Positions 33,649 through 43,420 of a stretch of DNA of 64,000 bases are shown here, one piece after another. The stretch comes from Oerskovia flava. GTDB lineage: Bacteria > Actinomycetota > Actinomycetes > Actinomycetales > Cellulomonadaceae. A model generated the notes under the pieces. The model was not told where the DNA came from, searched no databases, and saw nothing but the letters and a program-made list of their open reading frames with translations. Location: contig NZ_JAOXSR010000004.1 in assembly GCF_026163685.1 (NCBI RefSeq), forward strand, positions 1 through 64,000, in the 5' to 3' direction. The number at the start of each line of letters is the position of its first letter. Within the stretch, counting starts at the first letter, position 1. The position numbers and the translations under genes were made by a program.

Positions 33649-33689
33649 GGTGGTGGGCCTGTGGACAACGTGTCCGCAGGCCCACCACC
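33649..33689 (-). terminator. Hairpin after the FtsX-like permease gene
   Basis: GGTGGTGGGCCTG (33649-33661) pairs perfectly with 33677-33689 around a 15-base loop that has a further short stem (GGAC/GTCC). It lies 16 bp past the permease stop and upstream of the FtsK-like gene on the same strand, so it separates the two units. No T-run is seen. Confidence 0.65.
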
Positions 33690-33704
33690 CGGTGGAGCCG
33701 ATCG

Positions 33705-36290
33705 TCAGTCGACGGCGAGCGCCGCGACCGGCGACGTCCGGGCGGCCGCCCGGCCCGGGACGATCGACGCGAGCAGGCCGGCGACGAGCGCCACGACGAG
33801 CACGATCGCGATGTCGCGCCAGGGCACGGCCAGCGAGACGTCGCCCATGGCGCTGAGCGCCGTCGCGGAACCGGCCCAGCCGTAGAGCAGGCCGAGCGCC
33901 ACGCCGAGCAGCGCGCCGACGCCGGCGATGAGCATGCCCTCGATGGCCAGCATCGACCTCAGCTGACCCCGGCTCAGGCCGATCGCCCGCAGCGTCGCGG
34001 ACTCGCGACGCCGCTCGATGACGGAGAGCGACAGGGTGTTCGCCACCCCGATGAGCGCGATGACGACCGCGACCCCGAGGAGTCCGACGATGACCGCGAG
34101 CACCGTGTCGACGACCTGCTGGAACATGGCGCGCTCGACCGCCGCCCCGACGACCTCGACCGGGACGGTGCTCTCGGAGAGCGTGTCCTGGAGGCCCGGG
34201 ACGATCGAGGCCGCGTCGGTGACGTCCTCCAGACCCAACCACACCCGCGTGACGACCGCGGCGTCGTCGAGCTCCGCCATGGTGGACGTCGACACGATGA
34301 AGGCCTGACCGGGCATGTCCGTGACCGAGACCGTGCGCTCGACCGACCCGGTGGGCCCGTCGATGGTCAGGGTGTCGCCGTCGGCGATGCCCAGCCACTC
34401 GCTCTCCGTCCGGGGTATGACCACCGTGCCGTCGTCGAGGCCGGCGAGGAGGTCCGGCGAGCGCACCAGGCCGGTCGCGGACTGCGGATCGACGCCGCGC
34501 ACCAGGACCTCGTAGTCGCCGTCGGTCGCCGGGACGGTCGTCCTCGTCGCGGTGAGCTCGGTGACGTCGCGCACCCCCGCGGCGCTGCGCATCCCGGCGA
34601 GCATGGCCGCCGGGATCTCGTCGCTGACGCCGTTGCCGTACTCGTCGTACTGGTCGGTCGTCACGGACACGTCGACCGGGTACCGGTCGTCCAGCTCGGA
34701 GTCCAGGCTCGTGCGGGCGCTCGCGGCCCCCGTCGACATCATGGCCACGAGGGTCACGCCGATGAGCAGGGCGGTGCTGGTGGCGGCGGTCCGACGCGGG
34801 TTGCGCAGCGTGTTGGCCGTCGCGAGCCGGGCGGTGCTCCCCGACCCGGCCACGAGCCGCCCGACGAGCGAGACGACCTTCGGCAGCCAGAAGATCGCGC
34901 CCAGCAGGACGCCCACGAAGGAGAGCGCGCCGCCGAGGACACCGACGAGGATGCCGACCTCCGCGTTGCCGTTGCCTCCGAGCACGATGCCGCCGGTCAG
35001 CAGGAGCGCACCGCTGACGACCAGCAGCGAGGCCAGGACGAGGCGGACGCGGCCGGCCCCGGACGACAGAGTGGGCGCGTCGCCCGGTCGCAGCGCGGCC
35101 AGCGGCGCGACCCTGGTCGCGGCCCGGGCAGGTGCGAGCGAGGCGAGCACGGTGACGGCCGTACCGACGAGCAGGGGGACCAGGACGATGCCGGCGGTGA
35201 TCTGCACCGTCGACGGCAGGGGGATGCCGAGGTCCATCCCGCCGAGGACCACGAGGGCGATCTGCGTGAGGCCCGCACCGAGGACGATCCCGCCGATCGA
35301 GGACAGGACGCCGAGGACGGTGGCCTCGAAGAGCACGGAGCGGGCGAGCTGTGCGCGGTTGGCGCCGACGCAGCGCAGCAGGGCGAGCATCCGCGTGCGC
35401 TGGGCCACGAGGACCTGGAAGGTGTTGGCGATGACGAGCGCGGCAACGAGCAGCGCGATCCCGGCGAAGCCGAGGATGACCTTGGTGAACACGTCCTCGT
35501 CACCGGTCAGGGAGGCGGCCTGCTGGACCGCGTACTCGTCAGCGGTCAGCGCCTGCGCACCGGGCAGCGCAGCCTCGAGCTCGGCCCGCGTCTGCTCGAG
35601 GCCCGCGGAGGTGTCGACCGCGACCATGATCGCGCCGTAGGTGGGACCGGGCGACTCGGGGTCGCTCTGCTCGGCCCAAGCCTGGAGGTCGGACGCTGAG
35701 ACGACGGCGGCGCCACCCATCTTGGCGTAGGCACCGAAGGGGTCGCGCAGCGTCCCGACGAGCGTGAGGTCCTCGGTCACGTCGGTCCACTCGGCGAGGG
35801 CGTCCTCCTGGCCGGCGGGACCGGGCTCCCAGACGAAGCGCGCGAGGCGGACGGTGTCGCCGGGCGTGACGTCGAACCGCTCGGCCAGCGCCTCGGGGAG
35901 CGCGATCTCGCCGGAGTCGGCGGGCATCGCCCCGGCGACGACCTCCTGAGGCTGGAACCGGTCGTCGGTCGGGGTCGGGACGACGATCTGGTAGGTGCGC
36001 CTCGACCCCGCCGACAGCTCGAAGCTGCTCAGCGACGTGGCGTCGGCGGCGTCGACGCCCGGGACCGACCGGGCCGCCTCGACGTCGTCCACGGTGAACG
36101 ACTCGTCGGCGCTGACGACGAGGTCGGAACGGGCGAACTGCGCCGCGATCGAGTCGGTCGTGGTGGTGCTGATGATGTTGCCGACCAGGAGCGTGGCGGT
36201 GACGAACGCCGTGCCGAGGACGATGGCGATGCCGGCGGCCGTGAGCCGACCGATGCTGCGGCGCATCTGCGCCAGGGTGAGGCGGACCAT
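33705..36290 (-). CDS. FtsX-like ABC exporter permease (MacB family)
   Basis: An 861-residue permease with two FtsX units. One membrane helix follows MRRSIGRLTAAGIAIVLGTA, then a large extracellular domain (about 60-270) and three helices near 275-430 (FQVLVAQRTRMLALLRCVGA). The duplicated unit follows, with a second extracellular domain (about 560-740) and the final helices with SVIERRRESATLRAIGLSRG. The start overlaps the ATPase stop by one base. Related systems export lipids, peptides or antibiotics, or govern cell-wall hydrolases. A LuxR-type two-component system lies upstream on the same strand. Confidence 0.9.
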   Translation of the reverse strand: MVRLTLAQMRRSIGRLTAAGIAIVLGTAFVTATLLVGNIISTTTTDSIAAQFARSDLVVSADESFTVDDVEAARSVPGVDAADATSLSSFELSAGSRRTYQIVVPTPTDDRFQPQEVVAGAMPADSGEIALPEALAERFDVTPGDTVRLARFVWEPGPAGQEDALAEWTDVTEDLTLVGTLRDPFGAYAKMGGAAVVSASDLQAWAEQSDPESPGPTYGAIMVAVDTSAGLEQTRAELEAALPGAQALTADEYAVQQAASLTGDEDVFTKVILGFAGIALLVAALVIANTFQVLVAQRTRMLALLRCVGANRAQLARSVLFEATVLGVLSSIGGIVLGAGLTQIALVVLGGMDLGIPLPSTVQITAGIVLVPLLVGTAVTVLASLAPARAATRVAPLAALRPGDAPTLSSGAGRVRLVLASLLVVSGALLLTGGIVLGGNGNAEVGILVGVLGGALSFVGVLLGAIFWLPKVVSLVGRLVAGSGSTARLATANTLRNPRRTAATSTALLIGVTLVAMMSTGAASARTSLDSELDDRYPVDVSVTTDQYDEYGNGVSDEIPAAMLAGMRSAAGVRDVTELTATRTTVPATDGDYEVLVRGVDPQSATGLVRSPDLLAGLDDGTVVIPRTESEWLGIADGDTLTIDGPTGSVERTVSVTDMPGQAFIVSTSTMAELDDAAVVTRVWLGLEDVTDAASIVPGLQDTLSESTVPVEVVGAAVERAMFQQVVDTVLAVIVGLLGVAVVIALIGVANTLSLSVIERRRESATLRAIGLSRGQLRSMLAIEGMLIAGVGALLGVALGLLYGWAGSATALSAMGDVSLAVPWRDIAIVLVVALVAGLLASIVPGRAAARTSPVAALAVD

Positions 36291-37087
36291 CAGGAGCCCA
36301 CCGCCGCGACGTCGTCGATCGTGCGCAGCGCGTCGAGCCCGGCGAGCACCGACTCGGGCGTGGGGTCGAGGATGTCGCCGGCGATCGCGCCGTCGGCGAT
36401 GAGCACGACACGGTCCGCGTAGGCGGCTGCCGCGGGGTCGTGGGTGACCATGATGATGGTGCGTCCGAGCTCGCGCACCGAACGGCGCAGGAAGCTGAGG
36501 ACCTCGGCTCCGGAGCGCGAGTCGAGGTTGCCCGTGGGCTCGTCCGCGAAGACGACCTCCGGCTTGGCGATGAGCGCGCGGGCGATCGCCACCCGCTGCT
36601 GCTGGCCGCCGGAGAGCTCGCTCGGCCGGTGGCTCAGCCGGGCACCGAGGCCGAGGGTCTGGACGAGCGTGTCGAACCACGCGTCGTCGACCTTGTTCCC
36701 GGCGAGCTCCACCGGCAGCGTGATGTTCTGCGCGGCGCTGAACATGGGCAGGAGATTGAAGGACTGGAACACGAAGCCGACGCGGTCGCGGCGCAGCCGG
36801 GTCAGGTCGTTGTCGCTCAGCCGGGTGACCTCGGTGCCGCCGATGAACGCCTGACCCGACGTCGCGGAGTCGAGGCCGGCGAGCAGGTGCATCAGGGTGG
36901 ACTTGCCGGACCCCGACGGCCCCATGATCGCGGTGAAGTGGCCCTGCTCGAAGTCGACGTCCACGCTCTCGAGCGCGTGCACCGCCGCCTCGCCGGTGCC
37001 GTAGGTCTTCGTCAGCGCGCGGGCCCGTACTGCTGGTGCTGCGCCGGTGCCCTGGTTGTCGAGGGGTTGGTACACGGTCGTGTCCAC
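36290..37087 (-). CDS. ABC exporter ATPase, MacB/LolD type
   Basis: A 265-residue ATPase with Walker A GPSGSGKST, Q-loop FQSFNLLP, the ABC signature LSGGQQQR, Walker B VVFADEPTGNLDS, and the switch His in MVTHDP. GTG at 37087 has AGGAG six bases upstream. Together with the following permease it forms a complete exporter. A candidate promoter lies about 80 bp upstream. Confidence 0.93.
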   Translation of the reverse strand: MDTTVYQPLDNQGTGAAPAVRARALTKTYGTGEAAVHALESVDVDFEQGHFTAIMGPSGSGKSTLMHLLAGLDSATSGQAFIGGTEVTRLSDNDLTRLRRDRVGFVFQSFNLLPMFSAAQNITLPVELAGNKVDDAWFDTLVQTLGLGARLSHRPSELSGGQQQRVAIARALIAKPEVVFADEPTGNLDSRSGAEVLSFLRRSVRELGRTIIMVTHDPAAAAYADRVVLIADGAIAGDILDPTPESVLAGLDALRTIDDVAAVGS

Positions 37088-37162
37088 GGTGTCTCCTGGT
37101 GCGAGGCGGTTCGATGAGGTGCGGGGAACCGGCCGTAGCGACGGCCGTCCCGCTCGACACCG

Positions 37163-37190
37163 ACACTACGAACCCGCTGGTGCGTGTCAC
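37163..37190 (-). promoter_or_regulatory. Candidate sigma-A-type promoter of the ABC exporter
   Basis: GTGACA (37190-37185, minus strand) and TAGTGT (37168-37163) are separated by 16 bases, about 75 bp upstream of the ATPase GTG. The rest of the 232-bp gap to the response-regulator gene shows no gene. Confidence 0.4.
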
Positions 37191-37319
37191 ATCCGGCGAG
37201 GGTGGGGTCCGTCGCCGGTCCGGGTCATCCCCTGGTCGTACGTCGGGTGCGCCCGCACCCGACCCGGGACGGGGCGACGGCGGTGGGTGCGGTCGGTGGC
37301 GCGCGTGCCGGTACGCGCG

Positions 37320-38030
37320 TCAGGACCCCGGGCGCACCAGGCCGGTCTCGTAGGCGGTGACCACGGCCTGCACGCGGTCGCGCGCGCCCAGCTTGGCGAG
37401 GATCCGCCCCACGTGGGTCTTCACGGTCGCCTCGGCGACGAAGAGCTCCGTCCCGATCTCCGTGTTCGACCGGCCGCGCGCCATGAGCACGAGCACCTCG
37501 CGCTCGCGGTCGGTGAGCCCGGCGACGGAGTCGTGCGCGGGGGAGTCCGCGGCCTGCTCCGCGGGCAGGGCCACGACGAGGTGCTCGAGGAGCCGCCGTG
37601 TCGAGGACGGCGCGATGACCGCGTCGCCGCGATGCACGGTACGGATCGCGGCCAGCATCTCCTCGGGAGGGGCGTCCTTGAGCAGGAACCCGCTCGCGCC
37701 CGCCCGGATCGCCTCCAGGACGTACTCGTCCAGGTCGAACGTGGTGAGGACGATCACCCGGGGTGCGTACCCGCCGTCGGCTGCCGCGGCGGTCAACCGC
37801 GCGGTGGCCTGGAGCCCGTCGAGGTGGGGCATCCGGACGTCCATGAGCACGACGTCGACGGCGTGGTCCGCGAGGACGCGCACCGCCTGCAGGCCGTCCC
37901 CGGCCTCGACGGCGACCGTGAGGTCGGGCTGGGAGTCGATCACCATGCGGAAGCCGGCCCGGACGAGCTGCTGGTCGTCGACGAGCGCGACGCGGATCGG
38001 GTCGGCTGCGGGGGGTGTGTGCTCGCTCAT
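37320..38030 (-). CDS. NarL/LuxR-family response regulator
   Basis: A 236-residue two-component regulator. The receiver domain has acidic residues D18-D19, phosphoacceptor Asp64 in VVLMDVRMPHLDG, the switch Thr in VIVLTTFD, and Lys in FLLKDAPPEE. The C-terminal LuxR helix-turn-helix reads GLTDREREVLVLMARGRSN. ATG at 38030 overlaps the kinase stop (ATGA), so the two proteins are made together. A likely target is the adjacent ABC exporter operon; this is inferred from position only. Confidence 0.93.
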   Translation of the reverse strand: MSEHTPPAADPIRVALVDDQQLVRAGFRMVIDSQPDLTVAVEAGDGLQAVRVLADHAVDVVLMDVRMPHLDGLQATARLTAAAADGGYAPRVIVLTTFDLDEYVLEAIRAGASGFLLKDAPPEEMLAAIRTVHRGDAVIAPSSTRRLLEHLVVALPAEQAADSPAHDSVAGLTDREREVLVLMARGRSNTEIGTELFVAEATVKTHVGRILAKLGARDRVQAVVTAYETGLVRPGS

Positions 38031-39367
38031 GGTTCCTGTCTCGCGGGTGGTGTGCTCATCATGCCCGACCCGCCGTCGTCGGCCACCGCGGCGGGGCCGC
38101 GGGGCGGGGCCGGGGGGATCGGCATGGTGAACCGGACGCGGAAACCGCCGCCGGGGCGGGGACCGGCGGTGATGGTCCCGCCGAAGATCGCGGCACGCTC
38201 GCGCATGCCCAGCAGCCCGAAGCCGGGCGAGGACTCGGCGCGGGCGGACGCGCCCCGCCCGTCGTCGTCCACCTCGAGGTGCAGGGTGTCGACCTTCCAC
38301 CGCACGACGACGGTCACGGCAGGGTCGGGCCCGGCGTGCTTGAGGACGTTCGTCAGGGCTTCCTGGCATACGCGGTAGACCGTGAGGCCCGCGCCGGGGG
38401 GGAGCTGGCGAGCGGTGCCGATCCGGACGAGCGAGACGCGCAGTCCGCTGGCCCGCACCTGGGCGACGAGGGACTCGAGGTCCCCGGACGCGGGCTGGGG
38501 CGACCGGTCTGCCTCGCCCGCGGGGGCGGGTGCGCGGGGGGCGCCGGCGCCGTCCTCCGCCGCTCCGGGGCCGTCGCCGCCCGAGCGCAGCACGCCGAGC
38601 AGGCGCCGCATGTCGGCCAGGGCGGCCCGGCCGGTGTCGGACACGGTGCTCAGGGCGCGGGTCGCGGCCTCGGGGTCCGCGGTCGCGGCGTACCGGCCGC
38701 CGTCGGCCTGCGCGATGATCACCGAGAGGGAGTGCGCGACGATGTCGTGCATCTCGCGCGCGATCCTGGACCGTTCGGCCGCGGTGGCGATCTGCGCCTG
38801 CTGATCGCGCTCGATCTCGAGGCGCCGGGCACGGTCGCGCAGGGCGTCGAGGGTCTCGCGGCGCGAGCGCCGCAGGAGACCGAAGGCCCAGACCGCCAGG
38901 AAGAGGGTCCCGCCGAACGCCGTCGAGAAGAACACCATGATCGCCATGTCGGCGGAGTTGCCGGCCTGCAGCCCGAGGCCCACTCCGAGGGCGAACGCCC
39001 CGAGCAACGAGGCCACGATCGCGGTGCGGTGGGCCCATCGTGGGCCGTACACGGTGACGGAGAACAGGGCGACGAGGACGGCAAAGTCGGCGGGCAGCAC
39101 CACGAGCAGCCCTGTCAGCATGTGCGCCAGTGCGACGACGAACACGGCGACCGCCGAGGCGACGGGTCGCACGCGCCGCCAGGGGAGGGGCGCGAGGAGG
39201 AGCGCAGCCCAGATCGCCGCCCATCCGGGTGATGGGCCCACGACCATCTCGACGGGTGCGGCGGCCGCCGCGGGGACGACGACGGCGGCCACGACGAGCG
39301 TCGCGGCCAGGTCCACGCCGAAGCGGTGCTCGTCGGACCAGCGGCCCAGTCGTTCGTACCAACCCAT
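38027..39367 (-). CDS. NarL-type membrane sensor histidine kinase (HisKA_3)
   Basis: A 446-residue kinase with about five or six N-terminal membrane segments (residues 20-170), a coiled linker, the HisKA_3 motif RSRIAREMHDIVAHSLSVI with phospho-His207, and an HATPase domain (VCQEALTNVLKHAG; LEVDDDGRG; GFGLLGMRERA). A Pro/Ala-rich loop of about 30 residues sits between the two. A TACGCT hexamer ends 7 bases before the ATG at 39367 and GAGG lies within the same stretch, so both leaderless and led transcripts are possible. Confidence 0.92.
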   Translation of the reverse strand: MGWYERLGRWSDEHRFGVDLAATLVVAAVVVPAAAAAPVEMVVGPSPGWAAIWAALLLAPLPWRRVRPVASAVAVFVVALAHMLTGLLVVLPADFAVLVALFSVTVYGPRWAHRTAIVASLLGAFALGVGLGLQAGNSADMAIMVFFSTAFGGTLFLAVWAFGLLRRSRRETLDALRDRARRLEIERDQQAQIATAAERSRIAREMHDIVAHSLSVIIAQADGGRYAATADPEAATRALSTVSDTGRAALADMRRLLGVLRSGGDGPGAAEDGAGAPRAPAPAGEADRSPQPASGDLESLVAQVRASGLRVSLVRIGTARQLPPGAGLTVYRVCQEALTNVLKHAGPDPAVTVVVRWKVDTLHLEVDDDGRGASARAESSPGFGLLGMRERAAIFGGTITAGPRPGGGFRVRFTMPIPPAPPRGPAAVADDGGSGMMSTPPARQEP

Positions 39368-39374
39368 GCGCCTC

Positions 39375-39380
39375 AGCGTA
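39375..39380 (-). promoter_or_regulatory. Probable leaderless -10 element of the NarL-type kinase
   Basis: TACGCT on the minus strand ends 7 bases before ATG at 39367. Confidence 0.4.
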
Positions 39381-39461
39381 GGCTCGGGCCGCCTCCCACG
39401 ACGTCCCCCTGCGGTCGCACGAGGGCGCTGCGGAGATAGGGTCAAAGTCGTAGAGATGCCC

Positions 39462-39467
39462 TAGCAT
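39462..39467 (+). promoter_or_regulatory. Probable leaderless -10 element of the OmpR-type regulator
   Basis: TAGCAT ends 6 bases before the ATG at 39474, and there is no ribosome-binding site between. Confidence 0.5.
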
Positions 39468-39473
39468 GATCGA

Positions 39474-40157
39474 ATGACCCACGTACTGCTAGCGGAGGAC
39501 GACCCGGCGATTGCCGAACCTTTGGCGCGCGCGCTGACGCGTGAGGGTTACGACGTCGTCGTGCATGGAACAGGTCAAGGTGCCATCGATGCCGCCGGGT
39601 CCGCGGACATCGTCGTCCTCGATCTCGGTCTCCCTGACATGGACGGCCTCGACGTCGCACGTGAGATCCGCAACAAGGGGCTGACCACGCCGGTCCTCGT
39701 GCTGACGGCCCGCGCCGACGAGGTGGACCTCGTCGTCGGCCTCGACGCGGGCGCCGACGACTACGTGACGAAGCCTTTTCGCCTCGCCGAGCTGCTCGCG
39801 CGCGTGCGCGCCCTCCTGCGCCGCACCCACGGCGAGACCGGCGAGGAGGAGGAGCTCTCCGCGCAGGACGTGCGGATCGACGTCTCCGCGCACCGGGCTT
39901 TCCAGAGCGACCGCGAGCTGCACCTGACGACGAAGGAGTTCGAGCTGCTGCGCGTGCTCATCGCCAACGCCGGCTCGGTCGTCGTCCGCGACATGCTCAT
40001 GCGGGACGTCTGGGGGTCGGAGCCCGTCGGGTCGACCAAGACCCTCGACATGCACGTGTCGTGGCTGCGCCGAAAGCTCGGTGACGACGCCAACAGTCCT
40101 CGCTACGTCTCGACGGTGCGTGGGCTCGGCTTCCGCTTCGAGACGGGCGAGAGCTGA
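39474..40157 (+). CDS. OmpR-family response regulator
   Basis: A 227-residue two-component regulator. The receiver domain has acidic residues E8-D9-D10, phosphoacceptor Asp50 in VVLDLGLPDMDG, and Lys in DDYVTKPF. The winged-helix domain begins near residue 130 and includes HLTTKEFELLRVLIAN and LDMHVSWLRRKLGDD. The histidine kinase follows 26 bp downstream and completes the pair. The signal is unknown. Confidence 0.94.
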   Translation: MTHVLLAEDDPAIAEPLARALTREGYDVVVHGTGQGAIDAAGSADIVVLDLGLPDMDGLDVAREIRNKGLTTPVLVLTARADEVDLVVGLDAGADDYVTKPFRLAELLARVRALLRRTHGETGEEEELSAQDVRIDVSAHRAFQSDRELHLTTKEFELLRVLIANAGSVVVRDMLMRDVWGSEPVGSTKTLDMHVSWLRRKLGDDANSPRYVSTVRGLGFRFETGES

Positions 40158-40183
40158 CCGACGACGCGGGCGAGGAGTAGGTC

Positions 40184-41530
40184 GTGCGGCGCCGGGTGCT
40201 GCAGGCGACGGTGGCCGCCGTCGCCGTCGCCGTCATCCTGCTCGGCTTCCCGCTCGCCTTCTTCGGTGCCCAGTTCGTCCTGACGAGCGCGAACGACCAG
40301 CTCACGGGTCGGCTGACGAACCTGACCCGCACGGTCGAGACCCGGCTGGAGCAGGGCGAGGAGATCCCCCAGCAGACGCTCGACAACGCCGCAGAGGGCC
40401 GCCCGGACGAGTCCAGCGTCGAGGTGTTCGTCCAGCTCCCGGACGCGACGCAGCTGACGGCAGGGGAGCCCATCAGCGGGGAGACGCGCGTCGTCGCGCA
40501 GCCGACCGAGTCGGGCGCCCTCGTGGTGATGAGGGCGTCGTACTGGGACGCCTACCTGCGGGCCGTCCAGGTGATCTTCCTCGTGGTGGCGGCGTCCGTG
40601 GTCGCGTTCGCTGCGGGCATCGCCATGGCGGTCTGGCAGGCGAACCGGCTCTCCGCCCCCTTGGTGTACCTCGCGGCGTCGGCCGAGCAGCTGGGCTCGG
40701 GTCAGGTCCGGCCGCGGCTCGATCCGTCGGGTGTGGAGGAGATCGACCTCGTGGCCGCCGAGCTGGCGCGCAGCTCGGACCGGATGGCCGGTCGCCTGGC
40801 GGCCGAGCGCCAGTTCGCCTCCGACGCCTCCCACCAGCTGCGGACGCCGCTCACCGCCCTGTCGATGCGTCTGGAGGAGATCGCGCTCGCCTCGTCGGAC
40901 GAGGACGTCCGCGAGGAAGCGCGCATCTCGCTGGAGCAGGTCGAGCGGCTCGTGACCGTCGTCGACGACCTGCTCACGCGCTCACGCCGTGCGCAGGGCG
41001 GTACGACGGAGGCGGTGCACCTCATCGAGGTGGTCCGCCAGCAGGAGGAGGAGTGGGTCCCGACCTTCACGAAGGCGGGCCGCGACCTCGTGGTCGACGT
41101 GTCGGACGACTTCCAGGTCCTGGCGACCCCCGGCGCGCTCGCGCAGGTGCTGGCGACCCTCATCGAGAACTCCCTCAAGCACGGCGGGGGGACCACCACG
41201 GTCCGCGCTCGCCCGTCGGGCACGAGCGGCGCCGTCGCCGTCGAGGTGAGCGACGAGGGCCCGGGCGTGCCCGACGACATCGCGCCGCGCATCTTCGAGC
41301 GCGAGGTCACCTCGGGGGCGGGTACTGGCCTGGGTCTCGCGCTCGCCCGCGACCTCGCTGCGGCGGACGGCGGACGGCTCGAGCTGGCGCAGCGCCGGCC
41401 GCCGGTCTTCGCCCTGTTCCTCGCCGGCGTGCCCCGGCTGCTCGACCCGCAGGTCATCCTGCCGGCCGGCACGTCGATCTCGTCCCGCGGTCGTCGAAAG
41501 CGGCGGGGGCAGCAGCCCGAGGGCGAGTGA
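40184..41530 (+). CDS. Membrane sensor histidine kinase (HisKA) paired with the OmpR regulator
   Basis: A 448-residue kinase with two membrane segments (about 8-32 and 128-155) that bracket an extracellular sensor domain of about 95 residues. A HAMP linker (NRLSAPLVYLAASAEQL), the HisKA motif FASDASHQLRTPLTALSM with phospho-His217, and an HATPase domain follow (LATLIENSLKHGGG; DEGPGVP; GTGLGLALARD). GAGGAG lies upstream of the GTG. Its stop abuts the stop of the convergent gtrA-like gene. Confidence 0.93.
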   Translation: MRRRVLQATVAAVAVAVILLGFPLAFFGAQFVLTSANDQLTGRLTNLTRTVETRLEQGEEIPQQTLDNAAEGRPDESSVEVFVQLPDATQLTAGEPISGETRVVAQPTESGALVVMRASYWDAYLRAVQVIFLVVAASVVAFAAGIAMAVWQANRLSAPLVYLAASAEQLGSGQVRPRLDPSGVEEIDLVAAELARSSDRMAGRLAAERQFASDASHQLRTPLTALSMRLEEIALASSDEDVREEARISLEQVERLVTVVDDLLTRSRRAQGGTTEAVHLIEVVRQQEEEWVPTFTKAGRDLVVDVSDDFQVLATPGALAQVLATLIENSLKHGGGTTTVRARPSGTSGAVAVEVSDEGPGVPDDIAPRIFEREVTSGAGTGLGLALARDLAAADGGRLELAQRRPPVFALFLAGVPRLLDPQVILPAGTSISSRGRRKRRGQQPEGE

Positions 41531-42031
41531 TCAGCCGGGCGCGCCGGTGAAGACGAACCGGCGGTAGGCGAAGTACCGGAACGCCGTCCCGAGGACGAGG
41601 CCCACGACGTTCGCGGAGATGTTCATCGCGAGCGGCGAGGTCAGCCCGAGCACGTAGGTCGACACCGCGAGGCAAGCGACGGCGATGAGCATGCCGCCGA
41701 GGTTCACCACCACGAACCCTGCGAGCTCCCTGCCTCGAGCCGCCCGGCGACGGTCCGCGAAGGTCCAGTACCGGTTGCCCAGCCAGGCCACGAGCGTGGC
41801 GACGGCGACGGAGACGACCTTGGCGGTCAGCGGCTTGTGCCCGAGGATCTCTCCCGGACCGAAGCTGAGCAGGTTGAACAGCCCGAGGTCCACGACGTAG
41901 GCGACCGCGCCCACGGAGCCGAATCGCGCGAGCTCGGCGACCCGGCGCGCGACCCGGCCGCGGAGCGTGCGCGGTGCCGCCGCGGCGTCGAGCGGCGGCC
42001 CACCGGTGGCCTCACGGACGTCGCTGCTCAT
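41531..42031 (-). CDS. GtrA-family membrane protein
   Basis: A 166-residue protein with four transmembrane segments of the GtrA family: FGSVGAVAYVVDLGLFNLLS, then TLVAWLGNRYWTFADRRR, ELAGFVVVNLGGMLIAVACL and FRYFAYRRFVF. GtrA proteins are thought to help move lipid-linked sugars for cell-surface glycan modification. ATG at 42031 was chosen because TACCCT lies 6 bases before it. The gene is divergent from purK. Confidence 0.9.
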   Translation of the reverse strand: MSSDVREATGGPPLDAAAAPRTLRGRVARRVAELARFGSVGAVAYVVDLGLFNLLSFGPGEILGHKPLTAKVVSVAVATLVAWLGNRYWTFADRRRAARGRELAGFVVVNLGGMLIAVACLAVSTYVLGLTSPLAMNISANVVGLVLGTAFRYFAYRRFVFTGAPG

Positions 42032-42037
42032 CTCCGC

Positions 42038-42043
42038 AGGGTA
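42038..42043 (-). promoter_or_regulatory. Probable leaderless -10 element of the GtrA gene
   Basis: TACCCT on the minus strand ends 6 bases before ATG at 42031. A second TACCCT, on the plus strand at 42105-42110, precedes the purK GTG by 8 bases. Confidence 0.45.
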
Positions 42044-42118
42044 CTCGTACCGCCTGGGCGCACGGGCGGCGGCGGACGTGTCGGCCGTGCCGCGCACGAG
42101 CGACTACCCTGGGTGCAC

Positions 42119-43420
42119 GTGGCAGCACCAGTGATTGCAGTGATCGGCGGCGGACAGCTCGCCCGGATGATGGCCCCCGCGGCCGGCGAGCTCGGCGTGC
42201 ACCTGCGGGTCCTCGTGGAGGCGCCCGACTCCTCCGCTGCGCAGGTCGTGACCGACGCACCCGTGGGTGCCGCGTCGGACGAGGCGGCGGTCCGTGAGCT
42301 CGTCGCCCCCACCGACGGCCGGCCGCGCGCCGCCGTCCTGACGTTCGAGCACGAGCACGTCCCCAACGCCCTGCTCACCGACCTCATCGAGCACGGCACC
42401 CCCGTGCGCCCGGGTCCGCACGCGCTCGTCCAGGCGCAGGACAAGATCGCCATGCGCCGCCGGCTCACCGAGCTCGGTGTGCCGTGCCCGCGCTGGGTCG
42501 CGATCCCGACGGACCCCGACGCAGGCCGGCAGACCCTGGCGGAGTTCCTCGAGGCCAACGGCGGCGAGGCCGTCGTCAAGACCTCGCGCGGCGGATACGA
42601 CGGCAAGGGCGTTCGGGTGGTCTCGGTCGCCGGTGGTGGTGCCGAGCAGGTGACGGACTGGCTCGAGGCCGCCGCCACCGGTGGCCCGCAACTGCTCGTC
42701 GAGGAGAAGGTGCCGTTCACCCGGGAGCTGGCCGTTCTCGTCGCACGCCGTCCCGGCGGTGAGGTGCGCACGTGGCCCGTCGTGGAGTCGGTGCAGCGCG
42801 ACGGCGTCTGTGCCGAGGTCGTCGCGCCCGCGCCCGGGCTCACCGGCGTCGAGGCCGAGCGTGCCCGCGTCGCCGCGGTGCGGATCGCGGAAGGACTGCA
42901 CGTCACCGGCGTCCTCGCGGTCGAGCTGTTCGAGGTCGCCGGGGACGCGCCCGGCGACGAGCCGCGCATCCTCGTCAACGAGCTGGCGATGCGGCCGCAC
43001 AACTCCGGCCACTGGACGATCGACGGCTCGACGACGAGCCAGTTCGAGCAGCACCTGCGCGCCGTGCTCGACCTGCCGCTCGGTGACACCTCGCCCACCG
43101 CCCGGTGGACCGTCATGGCGAACGTCCTCGGTTCGGAGCTCGCCGAGCTCACCGACGCCCTGCCCACGGTGCTCGGCACCTACCCGGACGCGCGCGTCAA
43201 CCTGTACGGCAAGGGTGTGCGCCCGGGTCGCAAGCTCGCCCACGTCAACGTCAGCGGCGACGACCTGGACGAGGTGCGTCGTCGGGCACGCGGTGCGGCG
43301 GCGATCCTGCGCGGCGAGGATCCTGGCACTGTCGATCCAGCCGCGGTCGATCCCGCTTCGTCCGACAGCACACCGGCCGGGACCCCGGCCGGGACCAGCG
43401 ACCCCACGGAGACCTCATGA
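42119..43420 (+). CDS. purK: 5-(carboxyamino)imidazole ribonucleotide synthase
   Basis: ATP-grasp enzyme that carboxylates AIR to N5-CAIR in purine synthesis. The 433-residue protein has the nucleotide loop [28 protein letters not shown], the ATP-grasp segment [14 protein letters not shown], and [20 protein letters not shown]. An acidic/Pro/Thr-rich tail of about 40 residues at the C-terminus is extra. GTG at 42119 is the most likely start, 8 bases after a TACCCT -10 element and perhaps leaderless. Its stop overlaps the purE start. Confidence 0.93.
   Translation: MAAPVIAVIGGGQLARMMAPAAGELGVHLRVLVEAPDSSAAQVVTDAPVGAASDEAAVRELVAPTDGRPRAAVLTFEHEHVPNALLTDLIEHGTPVRPGPHALVQAQDKIAMRRRLTELGVPCPRWVAIPTDPDAGRQTLAEFLEANGGEAVVKTSRGGYDGKGVRVVSVAGGGAEQVTDWLEAAATGGPQLLVEEKVPFTRELAVLVARRPGGEVRTWPVVESVQRDGVCAEVVAPAPGLTGVEAERARVAAVRIAEGLHVTGVLAVELFEVAGDAPGDEPRILVNELAMRPHNSGHWTIDGSTTSQFEQHLRAVLDLPLGDTSPTARWTVMANVLGSELAELTDALPTVLGTYPDARVNLYGKGVRPGRKLAHVNVSGDDLDEVRRRARGAAAILRGEDPGTVDPAAVDPASSDSTPAGTPAGTSDPTETS

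Noticed and set aside
32334-35699. A 1121-codon plus-strand frame opposite the FtsK-like and FtsX-like genes
   Set aside because: It crosses the terminator region and two genes, has no recognisable domain, and is a composition artefact.
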